Source of the DNA: Ralstonia mannitolilytica
Lineage (GTDB): Bacteria > Pseudomonadota > Gammaproteobacteria > Burkholderiales > Burkholderiaceae
Reading direction: 5' to 3'
DNA length: 64,000 nt
NCBI RefSeq assembly: GCF_905397375.1
Contig: NZ_CAJPVG010000003.1
Span: 310,001 to 374,000 of the forward strand
In this document: one piece after another, positions 48,367 to 57,011 of the stretch
Layout: each line of letters begins with the position of its first letter
Position numbering within the stretch: position 1 is the first letter of the stretch
Notes under the pieces: generated by a model
Databases searched by the model: none
What the model saw: the letters and a program-made list of their open reading frames with translations, nothing else
What the model was told of the DNA's origin: nothing
Made by a program: the position numbers and the translations under genes

Positions 48367-49281
48367 TCAGGCTCCAGCTGCCGCGTTGGCGGTCGGGGGT
48401 TCGGGGGCACGCTCGATGGCGTCATTGCGATTGCCGCGGCGGCGCGTCCACGCTTGCAGCAGATTGATGACCAGCAGCAGCGTGAACGAGATACCGAGCA
48501 TGACGACGGCAATGGCCGTGGCCCCCGCGTAATCGAATTGCTCCAGCTTGGAATAGATCATCAGCGGCGTGATCTCGGAAACCATCGGCATGTTGCCGGC
48601 GATGAAGATGACCGAGCCGTATTCGCCGGTCGCACGCGCAAAGGCCAACGCGAAACCGGTCAGCAATGCGGGCAGCAAGGTCGGCAGGATCACGCGAGTG
48701 AAGGTCTGCCAGCGCGTGGCGCCCAGGCTGGCCGCCGCCTCCTCCAGTTCGGACTCCAGATCTTCGAGCACCGGCTGCACCGTGCGCACGACAAACGGCA
48801 GGCCGATGAACGTGAGCGCCACCACGATGCCCAGCGGCGTGAACGCGACCTTCAGCCCCAGCGGTTCCAGCCGCGAGCCGATCCAGCCATTCGGCGCGTA
48901 CAACGCGGTGAGCGCAATGCCGGCCACCGCAGTCGGCAGCGCAAACGGCAGGTCGACCAGCGCATCGATCAACCGCTTGCCCGGAAAGCGATAGCGCACC
49001 AGCACCCACGCCACGATCAGCCCGAACACGAGGTTGATTGCCGCCGCAATCAGCGACGCGCCGAACGTCAGCTTGTACGACGCCACCACGCGGGGCGCGG
49101 TGACGGTGGTCCAGAACGCGTCCCACGTCATGGTGAACGTCTTGAGGACGGTGGCCGACAGCGGGATCAGGACGACCAGCGCGAGATACAGCAGCGAAAA
49201 ACCCAGTGCCAGCCCGAAACCAGGCAGGACGTTGGCGGGCTTTCGCCGCTGGGCAGGAGAAAACGCAGAAGACAGGCTCAT
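48367..49281 (-). CDS. cysT: Sulfate/thiosulfate ABC transporter permease CysT
   Basis: A 304-aa permease that pairs with CysW. Residues VLPGFGLALGFSLLYLALVVLIPLS form helix 1, and DLPFALPTAVAGIALTALY, the EAA motif ASLGATRWQTFTRVILP and ATGEYGSVIFIAGN are the CysT hallmarks. It opens the cysTWA-cysB unit. Unusually, no sulfate-binding protein gene lies directly upstream; the only sbp in the window heads the ssu cluster at 57012-58019. A dyad operator-like site lies 70-122 bases before its start codon. Confidence 0.93.
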   Translation of the reverse strand: MSLSSAFSPAQRRKPANVLPGFGLALGFSLLYLALVVLIPLSATVLKTFTMTWDAFWTTVTAPRVVASYKLTFGASLIAAAINLVFGLIVAWVLVRYRFPGKRLIDALVDLPFALPTAVAGIALTALYAPNGWIGSRLEPLGLKVAFTPLGIVVALTFIGLPFVVRTVQPVLEDLESELEEAAASLGATRWQTFTRVILPTLLPALLTGFALAFARATGEYGSVIFIAGNMPMVSEITPLMIYSKLEQFDYAGATAIAVVMLGISFTLLLVINLLQAWTRRRGNRNDAIERAPEPPTANAAAGA

Positions 49282-49350
49282 CAGCGCAACCAAGGAAAAG
49301 GCCGCAAACCCTGCGACCTATTGCAGATGCACCGATTGTGGCGAGCTGCC

Positions 49351-49403
49351 CTTATGAAGAAAACGAATATTTGCGCATGTGCATCATCGTTTTAGATATA
49401 AGG
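49351..49403. promoter_or_regulatory. Composite dyad upstream of cysT (candidate CysB operator)
   Basis: The arm CTTAT-N5-AAACGA (49351-49366, plus strand) is mirrored by TCGTTT-N5-ATAAG (49387-49402), with 20 bases between. The right part TCATCGTTTTagatATAAGG is 16/20 identical to 58114-58133 upstream of sbp, and the left parts also match with the same 33-base offset. The dyad lies 70-122 bases upstream of the cysT ATG and overlaps the stop codon of the RBBP9-like gene. Confidence 0.72.
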
Positions 49404-50066
49404 GGTGCTGGGCAAGACATCCCATTGCGCTTGCCAGTCGGCGCCATCTCGGGTGGTGCCTTCAGCACTTGCGCGGCTAATGAGGCGCTCCAGCAGGGTC
49501 AGACCGGCGTCCCAGTCGCCGAGGTTGGAATCGGCGTTGATGTGCCCGGCGTCGCCCGCATCGATGAATTCGGCGCCCCAGCGGGCCGCCCAGTCGAGGG
49601 CGCTGGCCTGCGTCATCCACGGGTCGTTGCGGCTGGCGATAACCGCGGCGGGAAACGGCAGCGCGCGCTGCGGCAGCAGGTCGCGCACGCCGAACTTGTC
49701 CGGATCGGCCGGTGCGACGAGCAACACAGCGGCCACGGCGTCCTTGGGCTCCTTTCCGCGGGTTGCCCAATGCAGCGACGCCAAGCAGCCAAAGCTGTGT
49801 GCCACCAGGATCACGCGGCGGGCGCGCGCTTGGCCAGCCAGGGCGGTGCGCACGGTTTCGCCCACGCGGGCAGACCAGCGCGGCAGGTCGGGCGTCGACC
49901 AGTCCGTCTGTTCCACACGGTGCCAGTCCGGAAAGCGGGCCTCCCAGCGCGTCTGCCAATGGCCCGGGCCGCTGCCATGCAGCCCAGGGACGGTCAGGAC
50001 GACGGCGTCGGCAGGCCAGTGCCAGTCCAAAGCCTTCGATGCGGTTGCGGGTGCGCTACGTGCCAT
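49392..50066 (-). CDS. RBBP9/YdeN-family alpha/beta hydrolase
   Basis: A 224-aa serine-hydrolase-fold protein of the RBBP9/YdeN family. The family start VLTVPGLHGSGPGHWQTRWE is clear. The triad can be placed at Ser in LVAHSFGCLAS, Asp in SRNDPWM and His in DAGHINADS. Members have esterase or unknown activity. It lies 10 bases downstream of the EAL-like gene on the same strand, inside the sulfur region, but its substrate and link to sulfur are unknown. The last codon overlaps the cysT operator-like site. Confidence 0.88.
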   Translation of the reverse strand: MARSAPATASKALDWHWPADAVVLTVPGLHGSGPGHWQTRWEARFPDWHRVEQTDWSTPDLPRWSARVGETVRTALAGQARARRVILVAHSFGCLASLHWATRGKEPKDAVAAVLLVAPADPDKFGVRDLLPQRALPFPAAVIASRNDPWMTQASALDWAARWGAEFIDAGDAGHINADSNLGDWDAGLTLLERLISRASAEGTTRDGADWQAQWDVLPSTPYI

Positions 50067-50076
50067 GGAATGGGGC

Positions 50077-50979
50077 TCAGTCCGTCAGAGAAAAGCCGGC
50101 GCACTGCTGCTGTTGCAACAGCGGTGCCTGCGCCATCGGCGCGATGACGGCCGGCGTGGGGATGGCCTCGGGCTCAGGTTCTGCGCCCGGCAGGATGGTG
50201 CCCTGCACGTACGTGATGCCGGCTGCCCGGGCAAGCTGCAGGTCGCCCGGACGTTCGCAGCGGCGCAGGGCCAGCGTCACGCCAAGTTCGTGCGCCGATT
50301 CGGCCAGCGACAACAGGTGCCGGACGTTCCAGTCACGCCGCGCGTCGAGCTTGAGGAACGCGGGCCTCGCGTGTACGAGCAACGCGCCCGCCTCGGCCGG
50401 GTCCGATGCCTGCACGGCCACGGCAAAGCCGTTGCGCCGGTAGTTGTCGACCACGAACAGCAGCAGGCCCAGGTCGTCATTGGCGGTGGACGGCACCTGG
50501 ATGACGAACTGCTCGGGCCGCAACCCCAGCGCCGTCACTGCACGATGGAATGCCTTGCCGTGGTCGGCCGCCACCGCGGCCAGCAAGCGGCCGTGGATAT
50601 TCACCACCAGCCGCCGCGCATCCGAGCGCGCAAAGTAGTTCAGCGTATGCACGAGCCGGCACAGGCGGTCGAGTTCCACCAGCGTGCTGTCGTCCGACGC
50701 CAGCGAGAACACCTTCCACGGGTTCAGGCCCCGATCGCCGTCGCGCGTCCAGGTGCGCATCAGCGCTTCATGGCCGGCGGGTGCGAGCGAGCCGTCGGCG
50801 GCAAGCTGCCAGATGGGCTCAAACAGGCTCGTGAGCGCGCAGTGGAAGAACTGGCCCTGCACGCGGCCGCTGGCGTCGCGCCACAACTGGCGATCCGGCG
50901 TTGGCGCGTTCGGCAGCGTGCCGAGAAACTGTGCGAGTGCGGTGGTGTGCATGAGACTCATCGAGATGGGGGCTCCCAA
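50077..50979 (-). CDS. Degenerate EAL-domain protein
   Basis: A 300-aa protein with an EAL (c-di-GMP phosphodiesterase-like) domain over about residues 35-275. The first motif is intact (FEPIWQLAADG, GHEALMRT), as are the Asn region (RLVVNIHG) and LKLDARRD. The later catalytic motifs are missing: the glutamate of the E(T)E motif is replaced in FVIQVPSTAND, the DDFG(T/A)G metal loop is absent (AVQASDPAEAG), and EGVE has become RCERPGD. It is therefore probably inactive as an enzyme and may bind nucleotide or a partner. The start is uncertain: TTG 50979 has GGAGGAGG 11 bases upstream, while ATG 50961 or 50952 would shorten it. Confidence 0.82.
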   Translation of the reverse strand: MGAPISMSLMHTTALAQFLGTLPNAPTPDRQLWRDASGRVQGQFFHCALTSLFEPIWQLAADGSLAPAGHEALMRTWTRDGDRGLNPWKVFSLASDDSTLVELDRLCRLVHTLNYFARSDARRLVVNIHGRLLAAVAADHGKAFHRAVTALGLRPEQFVIQVPSTANDDLGLLLFVVDNYRRNGFAVAVQASDPAEAGALLVHARPAFLKLDARRDWNVRHLLSLAESAHELGVTLALRRCERPGDLQLARAAGITYVQGTILPGAEPEPEAIPTPAVIAPMAQAPLLQQQQCAGFSLTD

Positions 50980-51013
50980 GGAAAGTCACCCCTCCTCCAA
51001 GGGCGGATGGCGC

Positions 51014-51229
51014 TTACAGCTTGGCGATCGAAACTTCAGTCGCCTTCACCAGCGCAACCACTTCACTGCCGATCTTCAGCCCGAGGTTGTCGACCGAGCG
51101 CGTGGTGATGACCGAGGTCACGATGCCGGCCGCCGTCTCCACGTCGATCTCCGAGAGCACGTCGCCCCGGATGATCTCCTTGATCTGGCCGCGAAACTGG
51201 TTGCGTACGTTAATCGCTTGAATGGTCAT
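51014..51229 (-). CDS. ssuF: Molbindin-type Mop/TOBE protein SsuF
   Basis: A 71-aa single Mop (TOBE) domain. The pattern IQAINVRNQFRGQIKEIIRGD and TSVITTRSVDNLGLKIGSEVVALVKATEV matches molybdate-binding molbindins. In Pseudomonas putida, ssuF encodes such a protein at the end of ssuEADCBF and is needed for growth on organosulfur compounds. The same position here, 83 bases downstream of ssuB, supports the SsuF name. What the domain binds is not known. A good AAGGAA ribosome site precedes the ATG. Confidence 0.88.
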   Translation of the reverse strand: MTIQAINVRNQFRGQIKEIIRGDVLSEIDVETAAGIVTSVITTRSVDNLGLKIGSEVVALVKATEVSIAKL

Positions 51230-51312
51230 GATGTTCCTTCGTAGTAGATGACAACAGCGTGTTGTTCAATCGGATGCCGACGAATGTTCTCGGGAGAACG
51301 GCTTGCGCCGGC

Positions 51313-52152
51313 TTACACGGCCCAGCGCACCGCCGTGGCCGCGACGTCAAAGGGTGATGCCCACGCCGTGCGCGCGCGCACATCGGTCACTTCATTCGGA
51401 TCGACCTTGCGCTGCATCACGCGGTTGAGAATGGCCTCCTCGAGTCGCGCAAACGCGGGCGAACCGCGATGGCGCGGGCGCGGCAGGTCGATGCGCTCGT
51501 CCAGCGCGATGCGGCCGTCTTCGATCAGCACCACGCGGTCGGCCAGCGCCACTGCTTCGGCCACGTCGTGCGTGACGAGCACGGCGGTAAAGCCGAGGCG
51601 CTGCCAGAGGCCTTCGATCAGGTTCTGCATGTCGATGCGGGTCAGTGCATCGAGCGCGCCGAGCGGCTCGTCGAGCAGCAACAGGCGTGGGCGATGCACC
51701 AGCGCACGGGCCAGCGCCACACGCTGGCGCTGGCCGCCGGACAGGCGCGCGGGCCACTCCCCTGCCCGCTCGGCCAGCCCGACTTGCGCGAGCACCTCGG
51801 CGGCCTGCGCGCGCTGCGTTTTTGGCAGGCCCAGCGCCACGTTGTCGAGCACCCGCTTCCACGGCAGCAGGCGTGCGTCCTGGAACATCACGCGCGCATC
51901 GTCATGCAGGCCGTCTTCGGCCTCGCCGTCGCGGCGCAGGTGGCCGCCGTCGATGCCCTCCAGCCCCGCGATCAGCCGCAACAGCGTGCTCTTGCCGCAA
52001 CCGCTGCGCCCGACGATGACGACAAACTCGCCCGGCGTGATCTCCAGGTCGATGCCGTGCAGGACTTCACGGTCGCCGTAGCGCTTGACGACGTGCTCGA
52101 TGTGCAGTGCGGTGCCGGCCAGCGCGGCGTGCTCGGTAGCGTTGCTTTGCAT
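51313..52152 (-). CDS. ssuB: Aliphatic sulfonate ABC transporter ATPase SsuB
   Basis: A 279-aa ABC ATPase powering sulfonate import. Walker A is GRSGCGKST (Lys54), the signature LSGGQRQRVALARAL, Walker B LLLLDEPLGALD, and the Q-loop region RVMFQDARLLPWKRVLDNV is typical of the SsuB/TauB group. The ATG at 52152 is preferred because GGAG lies 7 bases upstream; ATG 52164 (MEKPMQ) is also possible. The gene starts only a few bases after ssuC. Confidence 0.92.
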   Translation of the reverse strand: MQSNATEHAALAGTALHIEHVVKRYGDREVLHGIDLEITPGEFVVIVGRSGCGKSTLLRLIAGLEGIDGGHLRRDGEAEDGLHDDARVMFQDARLLPWKRVLDNVALGLPKTQRAQAAEVLAQVGLAERAGEWPARLSGGQRQRVALARALVHRPRLLLLDEPLGALDALTRIDMQNLIEGLWQRLGFTAVLVTHDVAEAVALADRVVLIEDGRIALDERIDLPRPRHRGSPAFARLEEAILNRVMQRKVDPNEVTDVRARTAWASPFDVAATAVRWAV

Positions 52153-52169
52153 GGGTTTCTCCATTGCGC

Positions 52170-52976
52170 TCAGGCGGCCGCCTGATAACCGGGGTGCCAG
52201 CGCAGCCAGTAGCGCTCCAGCCCTCGCGACAGCCAATCCGCCACCTTGCCCAGCAGCGCATACAGCAGGATGCCGAGCAGCACCACATCGGTCTGCAGGA
52301 ACTCGCGCGCGTTCATCGTCATGTAGCCGATGCCGGCCTGGGCCGAGACGGTCTCGGCAACGATCAGCGTCACCCACATCAGCCCCAGCGAGAAGCGCAC
52401 GCCAACCAGGATCTGAGGCAGCGCGCCGGGCAGAATCACCTCGCGATACAGCTGCGCACGCGACAGGCCGTAGCTGCGCGCCATCTCCACCAGCGCCGGA
52501 TCGACCGAGCGGATGCCGTGGTACGTGTTCAGGTAGATCGGGAAGAACACGCCCAGCGACACAAGGAACAGCTTGGCCGACTCATCGATGCCGAACCACA
52601 GGATGACCAGCGGAATGAGCGCCAGCACCGGGATGTTGCGCACCATCTGGAACGTCGTATCGAGCAGCGTCTCGGCCGTGCGGAAGGTGCCCGTGAGCAG
52701 CCCCAGCACCAGCCCGAGCGAGCCGCCGATCGCAAAGCCCACCAGCGCACGCCACGTGCTGACCGCCACGTGCGTCCACAGCTCGCCCGAGCGCGCCAGT
52801 GCGATGGCGGACTTGGCCACGTCCAGCGGCGCCGGCAGGATGCGGTTCGACAGCCAGCCCCATTGCGCAGACGCCTGCCACAGCACCAGCAAGACGATCG
52901 GCACGATCCAGGGGGCAATGCGTTGGCGTGCCGCGCGCAGGAACGTGCTGGCTGTGCGTTTCGATTCGGAAGCCAT
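52170..52976 (-). CDS. ssuC: Aliphatic sulfonate ABC transporter permease SsuC
   Basis: A 268-aa permease with about six membrane helices. The EAA loop EMARSYGLSRAQLYREVILPGALPQILVG, and FFPIYLNTYHGIRSVDPAL, are typical of SsuC/TauC. The N-terminal MASESKRT... is cytoplasmic. It lies 11 bases downstream of ssuD and pairs with SsuB. Confidence 0.92.
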   Translation of the reverse strand: MASESKRTASTFLRAARQRIAPWIVPIVLLVLWQASAQWGWLSNRILPAPLDVAKSAIALARSGELWTHVAVSTWRALVGFAIGGSLGLVLGLLTGTFRTAETLLDTTFQMVRNIPVLALIPLVILWFGIDESAKLFLVSLGVFFPIYLNTYHGIRSVDPALVEMARSYGLSRAQLYREVILPGALPQILVGVRFSLGLMWVTLIVAETVSAQAGIGYMTMNAREFLQTDVVLLGILLYALLGKVADWLSRGLERYWLRWHPGYQAAA

Positions 52977-52987
52977 GGCGTGCTCCT

Positions 52988-54151
52988 TCAGCTTGCGGCC
53001 ACTTTGGGCACGATGCCGGTGGCGATCACCTCGCCAAATGGGCCGTTGAGCACGTTGCCCGGCAGCTTGTCGCGCACCGAGCGCGGCAGCAGCGGGAACA
53101 CCAGTTCGGCAAAGCGGTACGCCTCTTCGAGGTGCGGATAGCCGGAGAGGATGAACGTATCGATGCCCAGCTCGGCGTATTCCTGCATGCGGGCGGCCAC
53201 GGTCTGCGGGTCGCCCACCAGGGCCGTGCCGGCACCGCCGCGCACCAGCCCCACCCCGGCCCACAGGTTCGGGCTGATCTCCAGATCGGCACGCGTGCGC
53301 TTGACGCCGTTGGCATGCAGGGCGGCCATGCGTTGCTGGCCGGCCGAATCCATCTTGCGGAAGGCCTCCTGCGCGCGGGCGACGGTGTCGTCGTCGAGCT
53401 TGCTGATGAGCTTGTCGGCGGCCGCCCATGCCTCGTCTTCCGTCTCACGCACGATCACGTGCAGGCGGATGCCGAACTTGACCGTGCGGCCATGCCTGGC
53501 GGCGCGCTTGCGCACGTCGGCCAGCTTGTCGGCCACGGCCGCAGGCGGTTCTCCCCAGGTCAGGTACGTGTCGACCTGCTCGGCGGCGAGCTCATGCGCC
53601 GCCTCCGACGAACCGCCGAAATACACCGGCGGATACGGCTTCTGCACCGGCGGGTACAACACCTTCGCGCCCTTCACGCTGAGGTGCTTGCCGCTGTAAT
53701 CGAGCGCGGCGCCTTCGTGGCTCGCGGCCAGGGTTTCACGCCAGATGCGGATGAACTCTTCCGATGCCTCGTAGCGCTGCGCGTGGTCCAGGAACAGGCC
53801 ATCGCCGGCCAGCTCGGCCGGATCGCCACCGGTGACGAGGTTCACCAGCAGGCGGCCGTTCGACAGGCGGTCATACGTCGCCGCCATGCGCGCAGCAAGG
53901 GTCGGCGCCATCAGGCCCGGGCGCACCGCCACCAGGAAGCGCAGGCGCTTCGTCACGGGAATCAGGCTCGCTGCAACGATCCACGGGTCTTCGCACGAAC
54001 GCCCCGTCGGGATCAGCACGCCCTCGTAGCCGAGCGTATCGGCGGCCACGGCCACCTGCTGCAGATAAGTGTGATCGACCTGGCGTGCGCCCTCGGCCGT
54101 GCCGAGGTAACGGCTGTCGCCGTGGGTCGGGATGAACCAGAAGACTTGCAT
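52988..54151 (-). CDS. ssuD: FMNH2-dependent alkanesulfonate monooxygenase
   Basis: A 387-aa TIM-barrel flavin monooxygenase that releases sulfite from C2-C10 alkanesulfonates, giving aldehydes. It needs FMNH2 from SsuE. The SsuD-specific start MQVFWFIPTHGDSRYLGT and GRSCEDPWIVAASLIP are present. The ATG at 54151 is supported by AAGGAG 6 bases upstream; an in-frame upstream extension is not conserved. Length matches E. coli SsuD (381 aa). Confidence 0.95.
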   Translation of the reverse strand: MQVFWFIPTHGDSRYLGTAEGARQVDHTYLQQVAVAADTLGYEGVLIPTGRSCEDPWIVAASLIPVTKRLRFLVAVRPGLMAPTLAARMAATYDRLSNGRLLVNLVTGGDPAELAGDGLFLDHAQRYEASEEFIRIWRETLAASHEGAALDYSGKHLSVKGAKVLYPPVQKPYPPVYFGGSSEAAHELAAEQVDTYLTWGEPPAAVADKLADVRKRAARHGRTVKFGIRLHVIVRETEDEAWAAADKLISKLDDDTVARAQEAFRKMDSAGQQRMAALHANGVKRTRADLEISPNLWAGVGLVRGGAGTALVGDPQTVAARMQEYAELGIDTFILSGYPHLEEAYRFAELVFPLLPRSVRDKLPGNVLNGPFGEVIATGIVPKVAAS

Positions 54152-54197
54152 GACAGCTCCTTGGATGGTGTTGTTCTCGCCGTTCTCGGCCGGCCCC

Positions 54198-55220
54198 TCA
54201 CGCGCGGGCAATCGCCAGCTGCGCCGGGCTCGGATGCCAGACCAGCTCGATCGGCTTGACCGCGCGCGGAATCAGCCCCAGCCCGTGGAACGCATCGGCC
54301 ACGCGCTGCTGCTCGGCAATGGCCTCGGGCGTGACGGGCCGCACCGGAGACTGCGGCCGCCGCGACAGGAACAGATGCACCGTCGCGAGCGACAGGCCCG
54401 AGAAATCGGCAATGCGCTGCGCGGCTTCCTTGCGGTTCTCCTGCACGAGCCGGTCTGCGCGCGAGAGTTCGGCAAAGATCGCGGCGATGGTGTCGCCGTG
54501 CTGCTCGGTAAAGGCGCGCGGCGCGAAATAGAACGAGTTGTTGGACGACAGCGTGCGCCCCGTCGCCAGCACGCGCGGCTTGATGGCCAGCTCCGTGGCG
54601 GCGTAGTAAGGGTCCCAGATGCCCCAGGCGTCCACGGCGCCACGCTCGAAGGCGGCGCGCGCGTCGGCGGGCGTCAGGTACACGGGCTGGATATCGGCAA
54701 AGCCGAGCCCCGCTTTCTGCAGGGCGCGCACGATCAGGAAGTGCGAGCTCGATCCTTTCTGAAACGCCACGCGCTTGCCCTTCAGATCGGCCAGCGTCTT
54801 CAGTGGCGAGGCCTGCGGCACCAGAATCGCCGAGCTGTCCGGCTTGGGCGGCTCCACGCCCACGTAGCGCAAGTCCTTGCCGGCGGCCTGGGCAAACACC
54901 GGCGGGGTATCGCCAGTGAAGGCCAGGTCAAGGCTGCCTGCGGACAGCGCCTCCAGCTGCTGCGGCCCGGCCGGAAACTCCAGCCAGCTCACCTTCGATT
55001 CGGGAAAACGCTGCTCCAGCGCGCGGCTTTCCTTGACGATGACGAGGTTGACCGCGCTCTTCTGGAAACCGATGCGCAGTTGCGCAGGCGGGGTGATCTT
55101 CGGCAGGTTGGCCGGCACGCCCGCAGCGTTGGCCGCCTGCGACACCGGCGCCAGCGATGCCAGCGACGCACCGGCCACGGAAGCGCCCAGCAGACGACGA
55201 CGTTGGATATCGATGGTCAT
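54198..55220 (-). CDS. ssuA: Sulfonate-binding periplasmic protein SsuA (copy with twin-Arg-like signal)
   Basis: A 340-aa periplasmic binding protein of the SsuA/NMT1 family. The signal sequence begins TIDIQRRRLLGASVAGASLASL, with an Arg-Arg-Arg start and Leu-Leu that resembles a twin-arginine signal. The mature domain has LRIGFQKSAVNLVIVKE, WLEFPAGPQQLEAL and VYLTPADARAAFERGAVDAW. It is a paralogue of the next gene (55226-56242). The two are adjacent, in the same direction and share long identical stretches, so they arose by tandem duplication. Confidence 0.9.
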   Translation of the reverse strand: MTIDIQRRRLLGASVAGASLASLAPVSQAANAAGVPANLPKITPPAQLRIGFQKSAVNLVIVKESRALEQRFPESKVSWLEFPAGPQQLEALSAGSLDLAFTGDTPPVFAQAAGKDLRYVGVEPPKPDSSAILVPQASPLKTLADLKGKRVAFQKGSSSHFLIVRALQKAGLGFADIQPVYLTPADARAAFERGAVDAWGIWDPYYAATELAIKPRVLATGRTLSSNNSFYFAPRAFTEQHGDTIAAIFAELSRADRLVQENRKEAAQRIADFSGLSLATVHLFLSRRPQSPVRPVTPEAIAEQQRVADAFHGLGLIPRAVKPIELVWHPSPAQLAIARA

Positions 55221-55225
55221 GGCAG

Positions 55226-56242
55226 TCAGCGAGCGGCTTGTTGCGTGGCGGCCGGCGCGACCGGCTTCCAGGCGGAATCGGCCACCTTCACCTGACGCGG
55301 AATCAGCTTGAGCGTGTGGAACGTATCGGCAATGCGCTGCTGGTCGGCCAGCGCCTCGGCCCCGACCGGCTGGATGCCGTACGCAATGCGCGACACCGAA
55401 CGCGCCACCACCGCCGGCTCCAGGCCAAGCTGCGGGCCGAGAATGGTCGTCACCTCCTTCGGGTTGGCCGCGGCCCAGGTGTCGGTCTTCTTCAGTTCAT
55501 CCAGCACGATGTTCAGCACATCGGGCCGCGCGCCCGCATAGCCCTTCGAGGCCAGGAAGTACTGCGAGTTGTTGACCACGCCCGTGCCGTCGGCCAGCAC
55601 GCGCGCGCCCAGCTGCTGTTCAGCCGCGGCAAAGAACGGATCCCAGATGACCCAGGCGTCGACGGCGCCGCGCTCGAAGGCAGCGCGCGCATCGGCGGGC
55701 GTGAGGTACACGGGCTGGATATCGCTGTAAGGCACATTGGCCTTTTCCAGCAGTTTCACCAGCAGGTAATGCACGTTCGAACCCTTGTTGAAGGCGACGC
55801 GCTTGCCTTTGAGATCGGCCACGCTCTTGAGCGGCGAAGTCTTCGGCACGATGATCGCCTCGCCGGTGGGCGCAGGTGGCTGGTTGCCGACATAGACGAG
55901 ATTCGCGCCGGCAGCCAGCGCGAAGATCGGCGGCGCTTCACCCGTGGTGCCGAAATCGATGGCGCCCACGTTCAGGCCTTCCAGCAGCTGCGGGCCCGCG
56001 GGAAACTCGGTCCACTTCACTTCGATGCCCTGCGCGGCAAGGCGCTTTTCCAGCGTGCCGCGCGCCTTGAGCACGGTCAGCGTGCCGTACTTCTGGTAGC
56101 CGATGCGCAGTTGCTTGGCAGCGGTTGGCGGCGGGGCATCGCTGTTGGCAGACACGGCCGGTGCACCGAGCGTGGCGAGCAGCGCTGCGAGCGTCAGGGA
56201 AGCGCGGGTCAAGGTCCTGCGCAGTTGTGAGTGGTTCTTCAT
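55226..56242 (-). CDS. ssuA: Sulfonate-binding periplasmic protein SsuA (copy with Sec-type signal)
   Basis: A 338-aa SsuA-family binding protein. The signal peptide (residues 1-33, cut near VSA-NSD) is of the plain Sec type. The mature part has LRIGYQKYGTLTVLKARG, WTEFPAGPQLLEGL and the same VYLTPADARAAFERGAVDAW block as its tandem paralogue. It starts at ATG 56242, since an upstream in-frame start has no signal sequence. The two binding proteins probably give one transporter two sulfonate ranges. Confidence 0.92.
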   Translation of the reverse strand: MKNHSQLRRTLTRASLTLAALLATLGAPAVSANSDAPPPTAAKQLRIGYQKYGTLTVLKARGTLEKRLAAQGIEVKWTEFPAGPQLLEGLNVGAIDFGTTGEAPPIFALAAGANLVYVGNQPPAPTGEAIIVPKTSPLKSVADLKGKRVAFNKGSNVHYLLVKLLEKANVPYSDIQPVYLTPADARAAFERGAVDAWVIWDPFFAAAEQQLGARVLADGTGVVNNSQYFLASKGYAGARPDVLNIVLDELKKTDTWAAANPKEVTTILGPQLGLEPAVVARSVSRIAYGIQPVGAEALADQQRIADTFHTLKLIPRQVKVADSAWKPVAPAATQQAAR

Positions 56243-56350
56243 GGCAAGTTCGGTCGATGCGAAATGTTGGGGCGGCACGATCCGCGCGCAGGCGCTGCGC
56301 GGGCATGACAACAACGGGAAACTCAGGAACAGGCGTGCGCGATCAGCGCA

Positions 56351-56974
56351 TCACGCCAGACATCGCATTCGTTCTTCGTCGGCGGCCTGGAACGTGGCAC
56401 GCACCGCGCTGCGGCTGGAGACGATGACCTGCGCCACGGCCGGATGCCGTGCCAGCGCCAGTGCCTGATGCACGCGCTCCACGCCGTCATCCAGGCGCTG
56501 CTGCAGCGCTGGGTCGACGCTCACGCCGTCATCTGCCACGACGATCTGCGAGTCGACTGCAAAGATGCCCGGCAGGATCGAACGCGCCGCCAGCGCCGTC
56601 AGCACGGGGCGCAGCGCGTAGTCGATCGCCAGCGTATGGGCAAGGCTGCCGCCGGTGGCAATCGGCAGCACGACCTTGTCGCGCAGCCCGCTCTGCGGCA
56701 GCAGATCGAGAAATGTCTTGAGCAGCCCGCTGTAGGCCGCCTTGTAGACCGGCGTGGCGAGAATCACCACGCCCGCCGCTTCCACCCGCGCCACCGCATC
56801 GGCGATGGCGGGGTCCGACACCTGCGCGCCGAGCAGCGCGTCGGCCGGAAGGCTGCGCAGGTCCAGGTGGTCCGCCTGCTCGCCGGCGCGTTCGAGCTGC
56901 GCACGCACGTGGCCCAGCAGGCGCGCAGATCGCGATTGCGCCGAAGGGCTGCCGGAAATCGTCAGGATTTGCAT
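56351..56974 (-). CDS. ssuE: NAD(P)H-dependent FMN reductase SsuE
   Basis: A 207-aa flavodoxin-fold reductase that supplies FMNH2 to SsuD. The start MQILTISGSPSAQSRSARLL (FMN phosphate-binding loop SGSPS) and ATPVYKAAYSGLLKTFLDLLPQ are the SsuE signatures. The ATG at 56974 is chosen for the canonical start. It lies 37 bases downstream of sbp in the same direction and leads into ssuA. Confidence 0.94.
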   Translation of the reverse strand: MQILTISGSPSAQSRSARLLGHVRAQLERAGEQADHLDLRSLPADALLGAQVSDPAIADAVARVEAAGVVILATPVYKAAYSGLLKTFLDLLPQSGLRDKVVLPIATGGSLAHTLAIDYALRPVLTALAARSILPGIFAVDSQIVVADDGVSVDPALQQRLDDGVERVHQALALARHPAVAQVIVSSRSAVRATFQAADEERMRCLA

Positions 56975-57011
56975 GATGCGGATCACCCGATGTCGTTACG
57001 TCATGAGGGCC

